The translations under genes and the position numbers were made by a program. Shown in pieces: positions 35,162 through 42,592 of a stretch of 42,791 nt of DNA (positions are counted from its first letter, which is position 1; each line of letters begins with the position of its first letter). A model generated the notes under the pieces. The model did not search any database and was not told where the DNA came from. It saw only the letters and a program-made list of their open reading frames with translations. The stretch comes from DASYQD01 sp036005845 (GTDB taxonomy: Bacteria > Acidobacteriota > Thermoanaerobaculia > Multivoradales > JAIOJS01): assembly GCA_036005845.1 (NCBI GenBank), contig DASYQD010000099.1:1-42791 (forward strand), in the 5' to 3' direction.

Positions 35162-35190
35162 TTGACAGCCCCCTACCCCGATGCTACTTT
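35162..35190 (+). promoter_or_regulatory. Strong sigma-70-type promoter of the FYDLN gene
   Basis: TTGACA (35162-35167), a 17-nt spacer, then TACTTT (35185-35190) with an extended TGC before it. The -35 is perfect. A GGGAGG ribosome site follows before ATG 35219, with a leader of about 20 nt. Confidence 0.7.
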
Positions 35191-35218
35191 CCGCGGCCCT
35201 GAAGGGAGGCCCTCGCGC

Positions 35219-35515
35219 ATGCCGGAGTCGTTGGGAAAGAAATACGAATGCGCCGAGTGCGGCGCCAAGTTCTACGACCTCGGCAAGGCCGAGCCGATCT
35301 GCCCCAAGTGCGGCACCAACCAGCGTGGCCTGCAGGAGCCTCCGAAGACCGCGGCTCCCGCGCCGCGTCCGCGCCCGGTGGCGGCGCCGGTGGCGCCGAC
35401 CGTCGAGGAGCCTGAGGAGGACCTCCCGGCGGACATCGGCGACGAGGACGAGGAGATCCTCGAGGTCGTTCCCGGCGAAGAAGAGGAAGAGGAAGAGGAG
35501 GACGACGAGGCCTGA
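35219..35515 (+). CDS. FYDLN-type zinc-ribbon protein with acidic tail
   Basis: 98 residues. The N-terminal zinc ribbon has two CxxC pairs (YECAECGAKFYDLGKAEPICPKCG) with the family's FYDL motif. A Pro/Ala-rich stretch and a C-terminal tail almost purely of Glu and Asp follow. This matches the FYDLN_acid family, a conserved group of unknown function. It may be a nucleic-acid or ribosome-associated protein, which is inference. It is driven by a strong promoter divergent from tgt. The stop codon overlaps the probable CTG start of folK, so the two are likely coupled. Confidence 0.85.
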   Translation: MPESLGKKYECAECGAKFYDLGKAEPICPKCGTNQRGLQEPPKTAAPAPRPRPVAAPVAPTVEEPEEDLPADIGDEDEEILEVVPGEEEEEEEEDDEA

Positions 35516-36075
35516 GTCCGGCTTCGCCGTTCGGCGCACTGTTCGCGAGCGCCGCCCCTCGCATCTTCCTCGGCCTCGGCGCCAATCTCGGCGCGCCGCG
35601 GCGCCAGCTCCTTCACGCCATCGCCGCGCTGTCGCGCCAGCTCGGGCCGCTCGCGGTGGCGCCGCTCTACCGCTCGGCGCCAATGTCGCCGGTCGAGCAG
35701 CCGGACTTCCTCAACACCGTCGTGCTCGCCATGAGCGAGTGGGCGCCCGAGCGGCTGCTGGCGCTGGCCAAGGAGCTCGAGGTCCGAGCGGGCCGCGCCG
35801 ACGGCCCGCGCTGGGGCCCGCGGCCGCTCGACGTCGACCTGCTGCTCGTCGGCGACGTGCAGCGTGATGATGCTTCGCTCACGCTGCCGCATCCGCGCCT
35901 GCGCGAGCGCGGCTTCGTGCTGGCGCCGCTCGCCGACGTCGCGCCGGAGCTGCGCCTGCCTCCGCATCGTCCAGAACGTCCGGATGGCCGCACCGTGGCC
36001 GAGCTGCTCGCCGCGCTGCCGCGCGAGTCGCGGCCCGCGCGCGTGTCGTGGACGGGCGACGACCACGCGAGCTGA
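35512..36075 (+). CDS. folK: 2-amino-4-hydroxy-6-hydroxymethyldihydropteridine pyrophosphokinase, probable CTG start
   Basis: HPPK activates the pterin for folate synthesis. Recognisable parts are IFLGLGANLGAP (substrate-binding N-terminus), LYRSAPM, DFLNTVV, the family motif RWGPRPLDVDLLL with the magnesium Asp residues, and LPHPRLRERGFVLAPLADVAPEL. The first ATG/GTG/TTG in frame is GTG 35656, which would remove the GLGANLG segment. The only upstream candidates are CTG 35512, which overlaps the preceding stop as CTGA and has AGGAGG about 11 nt before it, and CTG 35539. I use 35512, giving 187 residues. The stop codon abuts the convergent gene's stop. The function is clear; the start is inferred. 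Confidence 0.85.
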   Translation: MSPASPFGALFASAAPRIFLGLGANLGAPRRQLLHAIAALSRQLGPLAVAPLYRSAPMSPVEQPDFLNTVVLAMSEWAPERLLALAKELEVRAGRADGPRWGPRPLDVDLLLVGDVQRDDASLTLPHPRLRERGFVLAPLADVAPELRLPPHRPERPDGRTVAELLAALPRESRPARVSWTGDDHAS

Positions 36076-36969
36076 CTACTCGAGCGCGGCCAACCGCCGA
36101 GTCGCGTCGGAGCTGAGCGCGGTGTCCTCGACCTGCGCGCTCGGGCGCGCCTTCGCCTTCGCCACCTCGCGCAGCAGCGCCACCGCACGCGCCTTCGCCG
36201 CCGGCCGGTGCACCAAGAGCGCCTCGGCGAGGTAGAAGCGGTTCGACAGCTCGTCGGGCGCGATGGCCAGCGCCTTCTCGAGCTCGGCGATCGCCTTGTC
36301 GTGGTCGACCCAGCCGGTGAAGAACGGGATCTTCGGCGCCTCCGCGTGCAGGCGCCCGAGCACGCGGTGGCCGGCGCCGCCCTGAAAACGATCGTCGAGC
36401 GCGATCAGCGTCTCCGCCCAGTCGCGCACCTTCTCGCCGACGCCCTGGCGCGCCGCGGCGAGCTTGCCGAAGGCGTTGCCCCACAGTCCCCAATCGGCGG
36501 CGCTCCACAGCAGCAGCGGCGGCGCCTCGGGGATACCGCGCAGCGCCGCGGCGCGCTCGGCGGCGCGCTCCGAGTCGAGCTGCTTGGCGTTGGCGCGCTT
36601 CCTGACGGCGGCCCAGGCGTTCTCCGACACCGACTTGCCGCGGCCGAAGACGCGCTGCTTCTCTTCCTGCGAGGTCGCCACGTACTCGCCCTCGAACCAG
36701 AGGGCGCGCAGCAGCTTCCACGACGCTTCGAGGTTTGCCGGCGCCGCCTTCACCGCTTCTTCGTAAGCCGCGACGGCGCCGGCGATCGGCGCCCGCGCGG
36801 CGCGGCCGCCCTGCGCGCCGTCGGCTCGGCGTTCCCACGCCGCGTCGCCGCGCGCGATCGCGGCGGCGGCGTCGGCGGCGCGTGCGGGCGGCGCGAACGC
36901 GAGAGCGGCTACCGCCAACGACGCGGCGATCCAGAGCTCTCGGCGCGGCCAAAGCTCTCGGCGCGACAT
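36076..36969 (-). CDS. Secreted helical (TPR-like) protein, possibly TatT-like
   Basis: 297 residues from ATG 36969, with a signal peptide (AASLAVAALAFAPPARA). The mature part is helical, with TPR-like segments: AYEEAVKAAPANLEASWKLLRALW, KLAAARQGVGEKVRDWAETL and a strong C-terminal pair DKAIAELEKALAIAPDELSNRFYLAEAL. A conserved-looking FFTGWVDHDKAI stretch precedes the last repeat. It resembles periplasmic TPR proteins of the TRAP-associated TatT group, but no TRAP transporter genes are nearby, so I leave the role open. TACCCT lies 8 nt before the ATG. It is convergent with folK with no space between the stops. Confidence 0.6.
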   Translation of the reverse strand: MSRRELWPRRELWIAASLAVAALAFAPPARAADAAAAIARGDAAWERRADGAQGGRAARAPIAGAVAAYEEAVKAAPANLEASWKLLRALWFEGEYVATSQEEKQRVFGRGKSVSENAWAAVRKRANAKQLDSERAAERAAALRGIPEAPPLLLWSAADWGLWGNAFGKLAAARQGVGEKVRDWAETLIALDDRFQGGAGHRVLGRLHAEAPKIPFFTGWVDHDKAIAELEKALAIAPDELSNRFYLAEALLVHRPAAKARAVALLREVAKAKARPSAQVEDTALSSDATRRLAALE

Positions 36970-36977
36970 CGCTCGGC

Positions 36978-36983
36978 AGGGTA
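36978..36983 (-). promoter_or_regulatory. -10 box of the secreted TPR-like gene
   Basis: TACCCT on the minus strand ends 8 nt before ATG 36969, in line with a leaderless start. No -35 is recognised. Confidence 0.35.
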
Positions 36984-37076
36984 ACACGTGGCCTCGCATG
37001 CATGGTGAGTACCGCCGACGCGCAGCTTGGGGTCACCCAATTGCCGGGATGCGAGCGCCGATCCAATGCCCGCTGC

Positions 37077-37082
37077 TATCAT
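37077..37082 (+). promoter_or_regulatory. -10 box of the LON-domain gene
   Basis: TATCAT ends 7 nt before ATG 37090; no ribosome site is present. Consistent with a leaderless transcript. No -35 is recognised. Confidence 0.4.
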
Positions 37083-37089
37083 CCGATCG

Positions 37090-37746
37090 ATGCCTTCAGG
37101 CACGCACGTGCGGCTTCCGTTGTTGCTCACCGACGACGTGCAGTTCCCCTGCACGCGAGTGCGGCTGCCGCTCGCCGGCGCGCTGCTGTGCGACCTCCTG
37201 GTGCGGCCGCCGGAAGAGCGCTGGCTCGGCGTCGTGCTGGCCCAGCAGGCCGCAGCGGCGCCGGCGGGCACCGCGTCCCGCCTGCTCGAGCTCGAGCCCG
37301 ACGGCGAGGGCGCGCGCGTCGTGCTGCTCGGCGCCCACCGCTTCGCACTCGCCGAGGCGCCGGCGGCGGCGGCCGGACCGACGCCCTCCTACCCCACTGC
37401 TCTCGTGCGTCTCCTCCCCGAGCCGGCGCTCGACGAGCACGCGCCGCTACTGCGCTCGCTGCGCGAGGAATTGGCCGGGCGTCTCGAAGAGGCGGTGCAG
37501 GCGCTGGGCGAGGCGATGACGCTGCCGCGCGGCACGCTGCAGAAGCTCGTCGACGCGCCCTTCGAGGAGCTGGTCAACCGGGCCGCCGCCGCGCTCGACG
37601 TGCCGCCGCTGCGCAAGGTCGAGCTGCTGACGCTGCCGCTCCCCGACCGCGCCGCCGAGGTCGCCGGTATCCTGCGGAGTCGGACGAAGCTCGTCGAGCT
37701 GCTGCGGCCCTATCGCCACTTGGCTGTCGCGGCCGAGCACAATTGA
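37090..37746 (+). CDS. LON substrate-binding domain protein (no protease)
   Basis: 218 residues. The whole protein corresponds to the N-terminal substrate-binding domain of Lon protease: VRLPLLLTDDVQFPCTRVRLPL, WLGVVLAQ, VVLLGAHRFAL and the helical second half (LREELAGRLEEAVQALGEAM, LVDAPFEELVNRAAAALDVP, RKVELLTLPLPDRAAEV). No ATPase or protease domain follows. Stand-alone LON-N proteins are widespread and their role is unclear. It is followed after 16 nt by the HD phosphohydrolase gene and probably forms a two-gene unit with it. Confidence 0.82.
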   Translation: MPSGTHVRLPLLLTDDVQFPCTRVRLPLAGALLCDLLVRPPEERWLGVVLAQQAAAAPAGTASRLLELEPDGEGARVVLLGAHRFALAEAPAAAAGPTPSYPTALVRLLPEPALDEHAPLLRSLREELAGRLEEAVQALGEAMTLPRGTLQKLVDAPFEELVNRAAAALDVPPLRKVELLTLPLPDRAAEVAGILRSRTKLVELLRPYRHLAVAAEHN

Positions 37747-37762
37747 TTCGTCTCTGATCCGC

Positions 37763-38980
37763 ATGCCGGCCGGCAGGATGCTCTCCATCCGCGACCCCGT
37801 GCACGGCTTCGTGCGCGCCGACGCGCTGGAGCGCGCGCTCATCGACACGCGGCCGCTCCAACGGCTGCGCTCGATCCGCCAGCTCGGCATGATGTTCTTC
37901 GTCTTCCCCGGCGCCGAGCACAGCCGCTTCAGCCACGCGCTCGGCGCCATGGAGCTGGCCGGCCGCCTCTACGACGCGCTGGCGGCGAAGAGCGGCGGTC
38001 CGCTCGATCCCGACCGCCGTGCCCGCGAGCGCCGCCTCGTGCGCGCCGCCGGTCTCCTCCACGACGTCGGCCACGCGCCCTTCTCGCACTCCGCCGAGGA
38101 GCAGTTCGAGGGCGGCATCGACCACGAGGAGATGACGCGGCGCCTGCTCGAGCTGCCGGAGGTGTGCGACGCCTTCGCGCAGCACGGCGACGGCCTGCGC
38201 CCCGATGACGTCATCCGCCTGCTGCGCGGCGGCGAAGGACCGGTCGAGCGCCTGCTCTCGCAGGTCGTCTCCGGCGAGCTCGACGTCGACAAGATGGACT
38301 ACCTGCTGCGCGACAGCCTCTTCTGCGGCGTGCGCTACGGCAGCTACGACCTGCCGCGCCTGCTCGACACGGTGGTGCCCATCCGCGATCCTGACCCCGA
38401 CCGCGACGGCGAGTGGGGCATCGGCATCGAGGAGGGCGGCGTGCACGCGCTCGAAGCGCTGGTGATGGCGCGCTACTACATGTTCACCCAGGTCTACTTC
38501 AACGTCACCGGCAAGGCGCTGGAGCTGCACCTCTCGGCATGGCTGGCCGAAGAAGGCACGCCGTGGTCGGCGGACCCCGAGCTCTTCCTCGCCGAGGACG
38601 ACGTCGCGGTGCTGGCGCGGATGCGCAGCTCGTCGAGCCCGCACGCGCAGGCGGTGCTGCACCGCGCCCGCTACCCGCTCGCCTACGAGACCCGCGAGCA
38701 CCTGACGTCCGAGCAGCGCGAGCGCTTCGCCGCCATCGTGCCCGAGCTCGTCACTCGCTTCGGCAGGCGCAACCTGCTGGTCAGCAACGCCGCCAAGGAC
38801 CCGCACCGCATGGGGCAGTCGCGCGTCTTCGTGCAGCGCTACGACGGCACGCTGGAGCCGGTCGAGGAGGCGAGCCAGTTCATGCGCCACCTGACGCGCA
38901 TCGAGTCGTTCCGCGTCTACGCGGCGCCCGACTGCTGCGGCGACGTCAAGGCGGCGATCGCCGAGCTGTGGGGCGACTAA
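37763..38980 (+). CDS. HD-domain phosphohydrolase (dGTPase/SAMHD1-like)
   Basis: 405 residues. The metal site is formed by EHSRFSHALG (His57), GLLHDVGHAPFSH (His100, Asp101) and VDKMDYLLRDS with a later Asp. The N-terminal IRDPVHGFV motif and the RLRSIRQLG stretch are typical of the YdhJ/SAMHD1-like branch. That branch includes dNTP triphosphohydrolases and nucleic-acid-binding proteins. A C-terminal domain of about 130 residues follows. Start at ATG 37763; a second ATG is five codons in. The substrate cannot be told from the sequence. The gene is convergent with gltA, with 23 nt between the stops. Confidence 0.85.
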   Translation: MPAGRMLSIRDPVHGFVRADALERALIDTRPLQRLRSIRQLGMMFFVFPGAEHSRFSHALGAMELAGRLYDALAAKSGGPLDPDRRARERRLVRAAGLLHDVGHAPFSHSAEEQFEGGIDHEEMTRRLLELPEVCDAFAQHGDGLRPDDVIRLLRGGEGPVERLLSQVVSGELDVDKMDYLLRDSLFCGVRYGSYDLPRLLDTVVPIRDPDPDRDGEWGIGIEEGGVHALEALVMARYYMFTQVYFNVTGKALELHLSAWLAEEGTPWSADPELFLAEDDVAVLARMRSSSSPHAQAVLHRARYPLAYETREHLTSEQRERFAAIVPELVTRFGRRNLLVSNAAKDPHRMGQSRVFVQRYDGTLEPVEEASQFMRHLTRIESFRVYAAPDCCGDVKAAIAELWGD

Positions 38981-39003
38981 GGGGCGCTCCGCGCACCGAG
39001 GAT

Positions 39004-40302
39004 CTAGCCGACCGGGACCGCCGCGCCCTCGCGCTCGGCGATCGCCGTCCACGAGCGCTCCGTCGGCCCGGTGTAGATCTGCCGCGGGCGGTTGATGCGC
39101 GTCTGCTTGTCCTCGCGCATCTCTTTCCACTGCGCGATCCATCCCGGCAGCCGGCCGAGGGCGAACATCACCGTGAACATGTTGGTCGGGATGCCCATGG
39201 CGCGGTAGAGGATGCCGCTGTAGAAGTCGACGTTGGGATAGAGCTTGCGCTCGACGAAGAACGAATCCTCGAGCGCCACCCGCTCGAGCCCCTCGGCGAT
39301 CTCGAGCAGCGGGTCCTTCTTCCCCATCTCGGCGAGCACCTCGTCGGCCGCCGCCTTGAGGATGCGCGAGCGCGGGTCGAAGTTCTTGTAGACGCGGTGG
39401 CCGAAGCCCATGAGGCGGAAGCCCGAGGCCTTGTCCTTCGCCATGGCGACGTACTTCTGGTAGTCGCTGCCGTCGCGCCGGATCATCTCCAGCATCTCGA
39501 TGACCTTCTGGTTGGCGCCGCCGTGCAGCGGTCCCCAGAGCGCGCAGATGCCGGCGGAGATCGAGGCGAAGAGGTTGGCCTGGCTGCTCCCCACCATGCG
39601 CACCGTCGACGTCGAGCAGTTCTGCTCGTGGTCGGCGTGGAGGATGAGCAGCAGGTTCAAGGCGCGCGCCACGACCGGCGAGATGCGATAGGGCTCCGCC
39701 GGCACCGCGAACATCATGTGCAGGAAGTTCTCGGTATAGGAGAGGTCGTTGCGCGGGTACATGAAGGGCTGCCCGATCGACTTCTTGTAAGAGAAGGCGG
39801 CGATCGTGCGCGCCTTCGACAGCAGGCGCACGATGTTGGTGGGCACGTCCTCGTTGGCCTCGGCGCCCGGGTAATAGGCCGAGAGCGAGGCCACCATCGC
39901 CGAGAGCATCGCCATCGGATGCGCCGTCGCCGGGAAGCCGGCGAAGAAGTTCTTCATGTCCTCGTGCAGCAGGCTGTGGTAGGTGAGCCGGCGGTCGAAC
40001 TCGGCGAGCTCGGCGGCGGTGGGCAGATCCCCGTAGATGAGCAGGTAGCAGACCTCGGTGAAGGTCGCCTGCTCGGCCACCTCTTCGATCGGGTAGCCGC
40101 GATAGCGGAGGATGCCGGCCTCGCCGTCGATGAAAGTGATGGCGCTCTCGCAGGCGCCGGTGTTGCCGTAGCCGGGGTCGAAGGTGATGGCGCCGGACTT
40201 CGCGCGCAGGGCGCTGATGTCGACCCCCACCTCGCCCTCGCTGCCGACGATGACGGGCAGCTCGTACTCTTTGTCGTCGAGGATCAGCTTTGCCGAGCTC
40301 AT
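39004..40302 (-). CDS. gltA: Citrate synthase
   Basis: 432 residues from ATG 40302, with a GGAGG ribosome site; longer in-frame starts upstream are unlikely. It condenses oxaloacetate and acetyl-CoA in the TCA cycle. Catalytic residues are seen in GPLHGGANQKV (His), GFGHRVYKNFDPR (His) and NVDFYSGILYRAMGIP (Asp). The N-terminal KEYELPVIVGSEGEVGVDI and the SAITFIDGEAGILRYRGYPIEE block are typical of type II (hexameric, Gram-negative) citrate synthases. A promoter with 17-nt spacing lies upstream. Confidence 0.95.
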   Translation of the reverse strand: MSSAKLILDDKEYELPVIVGSEGEVGVDISALRAKSGAITFDPGYGNTGACESAITFIDGEAGILRYRGYPIEEVAEQATFTEVCYLLIYGDLPTAAELAEFDRRLTYHSLLHEDMKNFFAGFPATAHPMAMLSAMVASLSAYYPGAEANEDVPTNIVRLLSKARTIAAFSYKKSIGQPFMYPRNDLSYTENFLHMMFAVPAEPYRISPVVARALNLLLILHADHEQNCSTSTVRMVGSSQANLFASISAGICALWGPLHGGANQKVIEMLEMIRRDGSDYQKYVAMAKDKASGFRLMGFGHRVYKNFDPRSRILKAAADEVLAEMGKKDPLLEIAEGLERVALEDSFFVERKLYPNVDFYSGILYRAMGIPTNMFTVMFALGRLPGWIAQWKEMREDKQTRINRPRQIYTGPTERSWTAIAEREGAAVPVG

Positions 40303-40330
40303 GCGGCCTCCGCGCGTTCGAGGCTCGGCA

Positions 40331-40359
40331 ATCCTACCGGCCGCAATGCCGCGCTGCAA
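40331..40359 (-). promoter_or_regulatory. Promoter of gltA
   Basis: On the minus strand TTGCAG (40359-40354), 17 nt, then TAGGAT (40336-40331). The leader of about 22 nt contains GGAGG before ATG 40302. The arms of an inverted repeat (40340-40349, 40373-40382) flank the -35 box. Confidence 0.55.
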
Positions 40360-40382
40360 CGTCGGCGCCGCCGCATTGCGGC
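40340..40382. repeat. 10-bp perfect inverted repeat between queE and gltA
   Basis: The arms gccgcaatgc (40340-40349) and gcattgcggc (40373-40382) are exact reverse complements, separated by 23 nt. It could end the queD-queE transcript or act as an operator, because the gltA -35 lies within the loop. Confidence 0.45.
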
Positions 40383-40393
40383 ATCGGCGTGCG

Positions 40394-41092
40394 CTACGTG
40401 CCGCGCGCGCCGCCCCAGAGCTGCTTGTGGAGCTGGAGCGACAAGCGCACGGGCAGGTGGTCGCGAAGGATCCACTCGGCGAGCGTTTTGGAATCCAGCT
40501 CGCCGGCCACCGGCGAGAAGTGCACGGGACAGCGACGGTGAAGCTGTGGCCCCATTACGAGATCCCGCGCCCACACGTAGTCGGCTTCGTTCGCGATCAC
40601 CAACTTGAGCTCGTCCGTGGGGCGCAGGACGTCGAGGTTAGGCCAGTGGTTGCGTTCCGCCTCGCCCGAGCCGGGGCACTTGACGTCGACGATCTTGCGC
40701 ACGCGCGGGTCGACCGGCGCGACGTCGACGGCGCCGCTGGTCTCGAGCAGCACCTCGTAGCCGGCGTCGCAGAGGTCGGCGAGGAGAGGCAGCGCGCCGG
40801 GCTGCAAGAGCGGCTCGCCGCCGGTGAGCTCGACGAGCGGGCAGCCGAAGGCGGCGACGCGGGCGAGCACCTCGGCGCGCGACATCCACTCTCCCTCGTA
40901 GAAGGCGTGCTCGGTGTCGCACCAACGGCAGCGCAGGTGACAGCCGGTGAGGCGGATGAGCACGCACGGCAGGCCCGCGCGCGTCGACTCGCCTTGCAGC
41001 GAGTAGAAGATCTCGTTGACCCGGAGGCGCTCGGTCGTGGGCAGATCGCGGGCCGGCGCAGACTCGGCAGTGGGCAGCGTGGTGGTGCTCAC
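40394..41092 (-). CDS. queE: 7-carboxy-7-deazaguanine synthase
   Basis: 232 residues from a GTG that overlaps the queD stop (GTGA). It is a radical-SAM enzyme of preQ0 synthesis. FYSLQGESTRAG is the substrate signature and CHLRCRWCDT gives the CxxxCxxC iron-sulfur cysteines (51, 55, 58). VELTGGEPLLQ is the GGE motif. The N-terminal 20 residues are a Ser/Thr/Ala-rich extension. It converts the QueD product 6-carboxytetrahydropterin to the deazaguanine. QueC and QueF are not in the window. Confidence 0.93.
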   Translation of the reverse strand: MSTTTLPTAESAPARDLPTTERLRVNEIFYSLQGESTRAGLPCVLIRLTGCHLRCRWCDTEHAFYEGEWMSRAEVLARVAAFGCPLVELTGGEPLLQPGALPLLADLCDAGYEVLLETSGAVDVAPVDPRVRKIVDVKCPGSGEAERNHWPNLDVLRPTDELKLVIANEADYVWARDLVMGPQLHRRCPVHFSPVAGELDSKTLAEWILRDHLPVRLSLQLHKQLWGGARGT

Positions 41093-41487
41093 GGCGATGT
41101 AGGCGCCGCCGCGGCCTCCTCCTCGTAGACCGCGCCGGCGGTGTCGCTCTCCCATACCTCGACGCGGGTCACCCGCTTGTGCTCGTCGTCGAGCCGCCGG
41201 CGCAGCTCGGCGAAGACGTGCTGGGCGATCAGCTCGGTCGTGGGATTGCGCTCGTCGAACGGCGGCACCTCGTTGAGGAAGGCATGGTCGAACGGACCGA
41301 CCACCTCCTCCATCGCCCTTTTCAGATCGGCGAAGTCGACCACCATGCCGAGCCCGTCGAGCGCGCTGGCGCGCACCCACACCCGCACCCGATAGCTGTG
41401 GCCGTGCAGGTTCTCGCAGCCGCCGCGGTGACCGGGGATCTGGTGCGCGGCGGCGAAGCGGAAGTCTTTAAATACAGAAAAGGGCAA
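41089..41487 (-). CDS. queD: 6-carboxytetrahydropterin synthase
   Basis: 132 residues from TTG 41487; TTG 41499 is an alternative, and no ATG or GTG is in frame upstream. The first conserved segment, FSVFKDFRFAAAH, needs a start here. Zinc ligands are His15 (AAAH) and His28/His30 (LHGH), with catalytic Cys24. FDHAFLNEV and VEVWESDTAGAVY follow. The enzyme acts on dihydroneopterin triphosphate in queuosine precursor synthesis. It is coupled to queE by a 4-nt overlap. The palindromic repeat 41539-41569 lies 52 nt upstream of the start. Confidence 0.92.
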   Translation of the reverse strand: MPFSVFKDFRFAAAHQIPGHRGGCENLHGHSYRVRVWVRASALDGLGMVVDFADLKRAMEEVVGPFDHAFLNEVPPFDERNPTTELIAQHVFAELRRRLDDEHKRVTRVEVWESDTAGAVYEEEAAAAPTSP

Positions 41488-41538
41488 GATGAACCCCAAG
41501 AGAAGACTGCCTCAGTCTGCCACCCCACACTCCCCCGA

Positions 41539-41569
41539 CCCCTCTCTCCCCTCGCCGGGGAGAGAGGGG
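41539..41569. repeat. GC-rich palindrome (REP-like) between the epimerase gene and queD
   Basis: Arms CCCCTCTCTCCCC (41539-41551) and GGGGAGAGAGGGG (41557-41569) are perfect over 13 bp with a 5-nt loop, flanked by cccccg and gggccc. It fills much of the 99-nt gap between two minus-strand genes and could also form a strong transcript hairpin. It resembles short dispersed palindromic repeats found between genes of many high-GC bacteria. Confidence 0.65.
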
Positions 41570-41586
41570 CCCAGAGCACGAGCGCA

Positions 41587-42579
41587 TCATGCGGCCTCCG
41601 CTGCCGGCTGCCGCAACAGGAACTCGACCGTCGGTGGCAAGCCCTCGGCGAGCGTGCGCGGCCGCCAGCCCAGTTCGGTGCGCGCGCGGGTGTCGTCGAA
41701 AGCCCAGTGGCGCGCCAGGCTGGCGATCTGCCCCGGTGCGATCGGCGGCCGCCGTCCGGCGAGCCGCATCAACGGCGCCGCCACCGTCAACGCCGCGCGG
41801 GCGAATGCCGGCGACAGCTCGCGGCGCGGCGGCGGGATGCCGGCCTCGGCGCACACCGCGTCGGCCAGCTCGCGCACCGTCGCCACGTCGCCGGTCATCA
41901 GGTAGTCGCGTCCGGGCGGCGCCTGCTCGATCACCCGCACGATGCCGTCGACGAGGTCTTCGAGATAGACCCAGCTCGCCTTGCGGTCGGCGCCGATCAA
42001 CGCCGGGAAGCGCCCCTTGGCGAGGTTCTTCAGCATGACGTTGGCGCCGCCCTTCTTGCCCGGCGGCCCGTAGACGAGGCTCGGGTAGACGGTGTTGACG
42101 CGCAGCCCACGCGCGGCGTAGCCGGCGATCACTTTCTGGCCGGCGTGCTTGGTGGCGCTGTAAGTGGTGGGGAACGGCTGCTGCACGGACGACTCTTCGG
42201 TGGCGGGCGAGCCGTCGGGCGGGCTGCCGCCGAAGTAGGCGATCGACGACACGGAGAGAAAGCGCGGGATGCCCAGCTTCAAAGCCAGCGACGCCACGTT
42301 CTCGCTGCCGGCGACGTTCGCCGTTTCCATCGTGCGGTCCGACGAGCCGGGATCGAGCTCGGCGGCGGCGTGCACCACCCAGTCGGCGCCCGACATCCCC
42401 TCGCGCATCGAGGCGCGATCGCCGAGATCGCCGGTGAAGGTGGCGACGGCGAGCGCCCGCAGCTCCTCGGTGCGGCTCGTCGGCCGCACCAGCGCCCGCA
42501 GCTCGTGGCCCTCGGGCGCCAGCCGGCGGCAGAGCGCCGAGCCGATGTAGCCGGTCGCCCCGGTCAGAAAGATGCGCAC
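41587..42579 (-). CDS. NAD-dependent epimerase/dehydratase (SDR family)
   Basis: 330 residues from GTG 42579. It is an extended short-chain dehydrogenase/reductase with the nucleotide motif GATGYIG (residues 7-13), the active-site YSATK (Tyr140, Lys144) and a Ser near 112. The segments NVAGSENVASLALKLG and VNTVYPSLVYGPPG match the NAD-dependent epimerase/dehydratase and dihydroflavonol-reductase-like branch. Such enzymes act on nucleotide sugars or on sterol and flavonoid-like ketones; the substrate cannot be told. TAAGAT lies 7 nt before the start codon. Confidence 0.85.
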   Translation of the reverse strand: MRIFLTGATGYIGSALCRRLAPEGHELRALVRPTSRTEELRALAVATFTGDLGDRASMREGMSGADWVVHAAAELDPGSSDRTMETANVAGSENVASLALKLGIPRFLSVSSIAYFGGSPPDGSPATEESSVQQPFPTTYSATKHAGQKVIAGYAARGLRVNTVYPSLVYGPPGKKGGANVMLKNLAKGRFPALIGADRKASWVYLEDLVDGIVRVIEQAPPGRDYLMTGDVATVRELADAVCAEAGIPPPRRELSPAFARAALTVAAPLMRLAGRRPPIAPGQIASLARHWAFDDTRARTELGWRPRTLAEGLPPTVEFLLRQPAAEAA

Positions 42580-42586
42580 GATCAGT

Positions 42587-42592
42587 ATCTTA
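42587..42592 (-). promoter_or_regulatory. -10 box of the epimerase gene
   Basis: TAAGAT on the minus strand ends 7 nt before GTG 42579, consistent with a leaderless transcript. No -35 is recognised. Confidence 0.35.
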
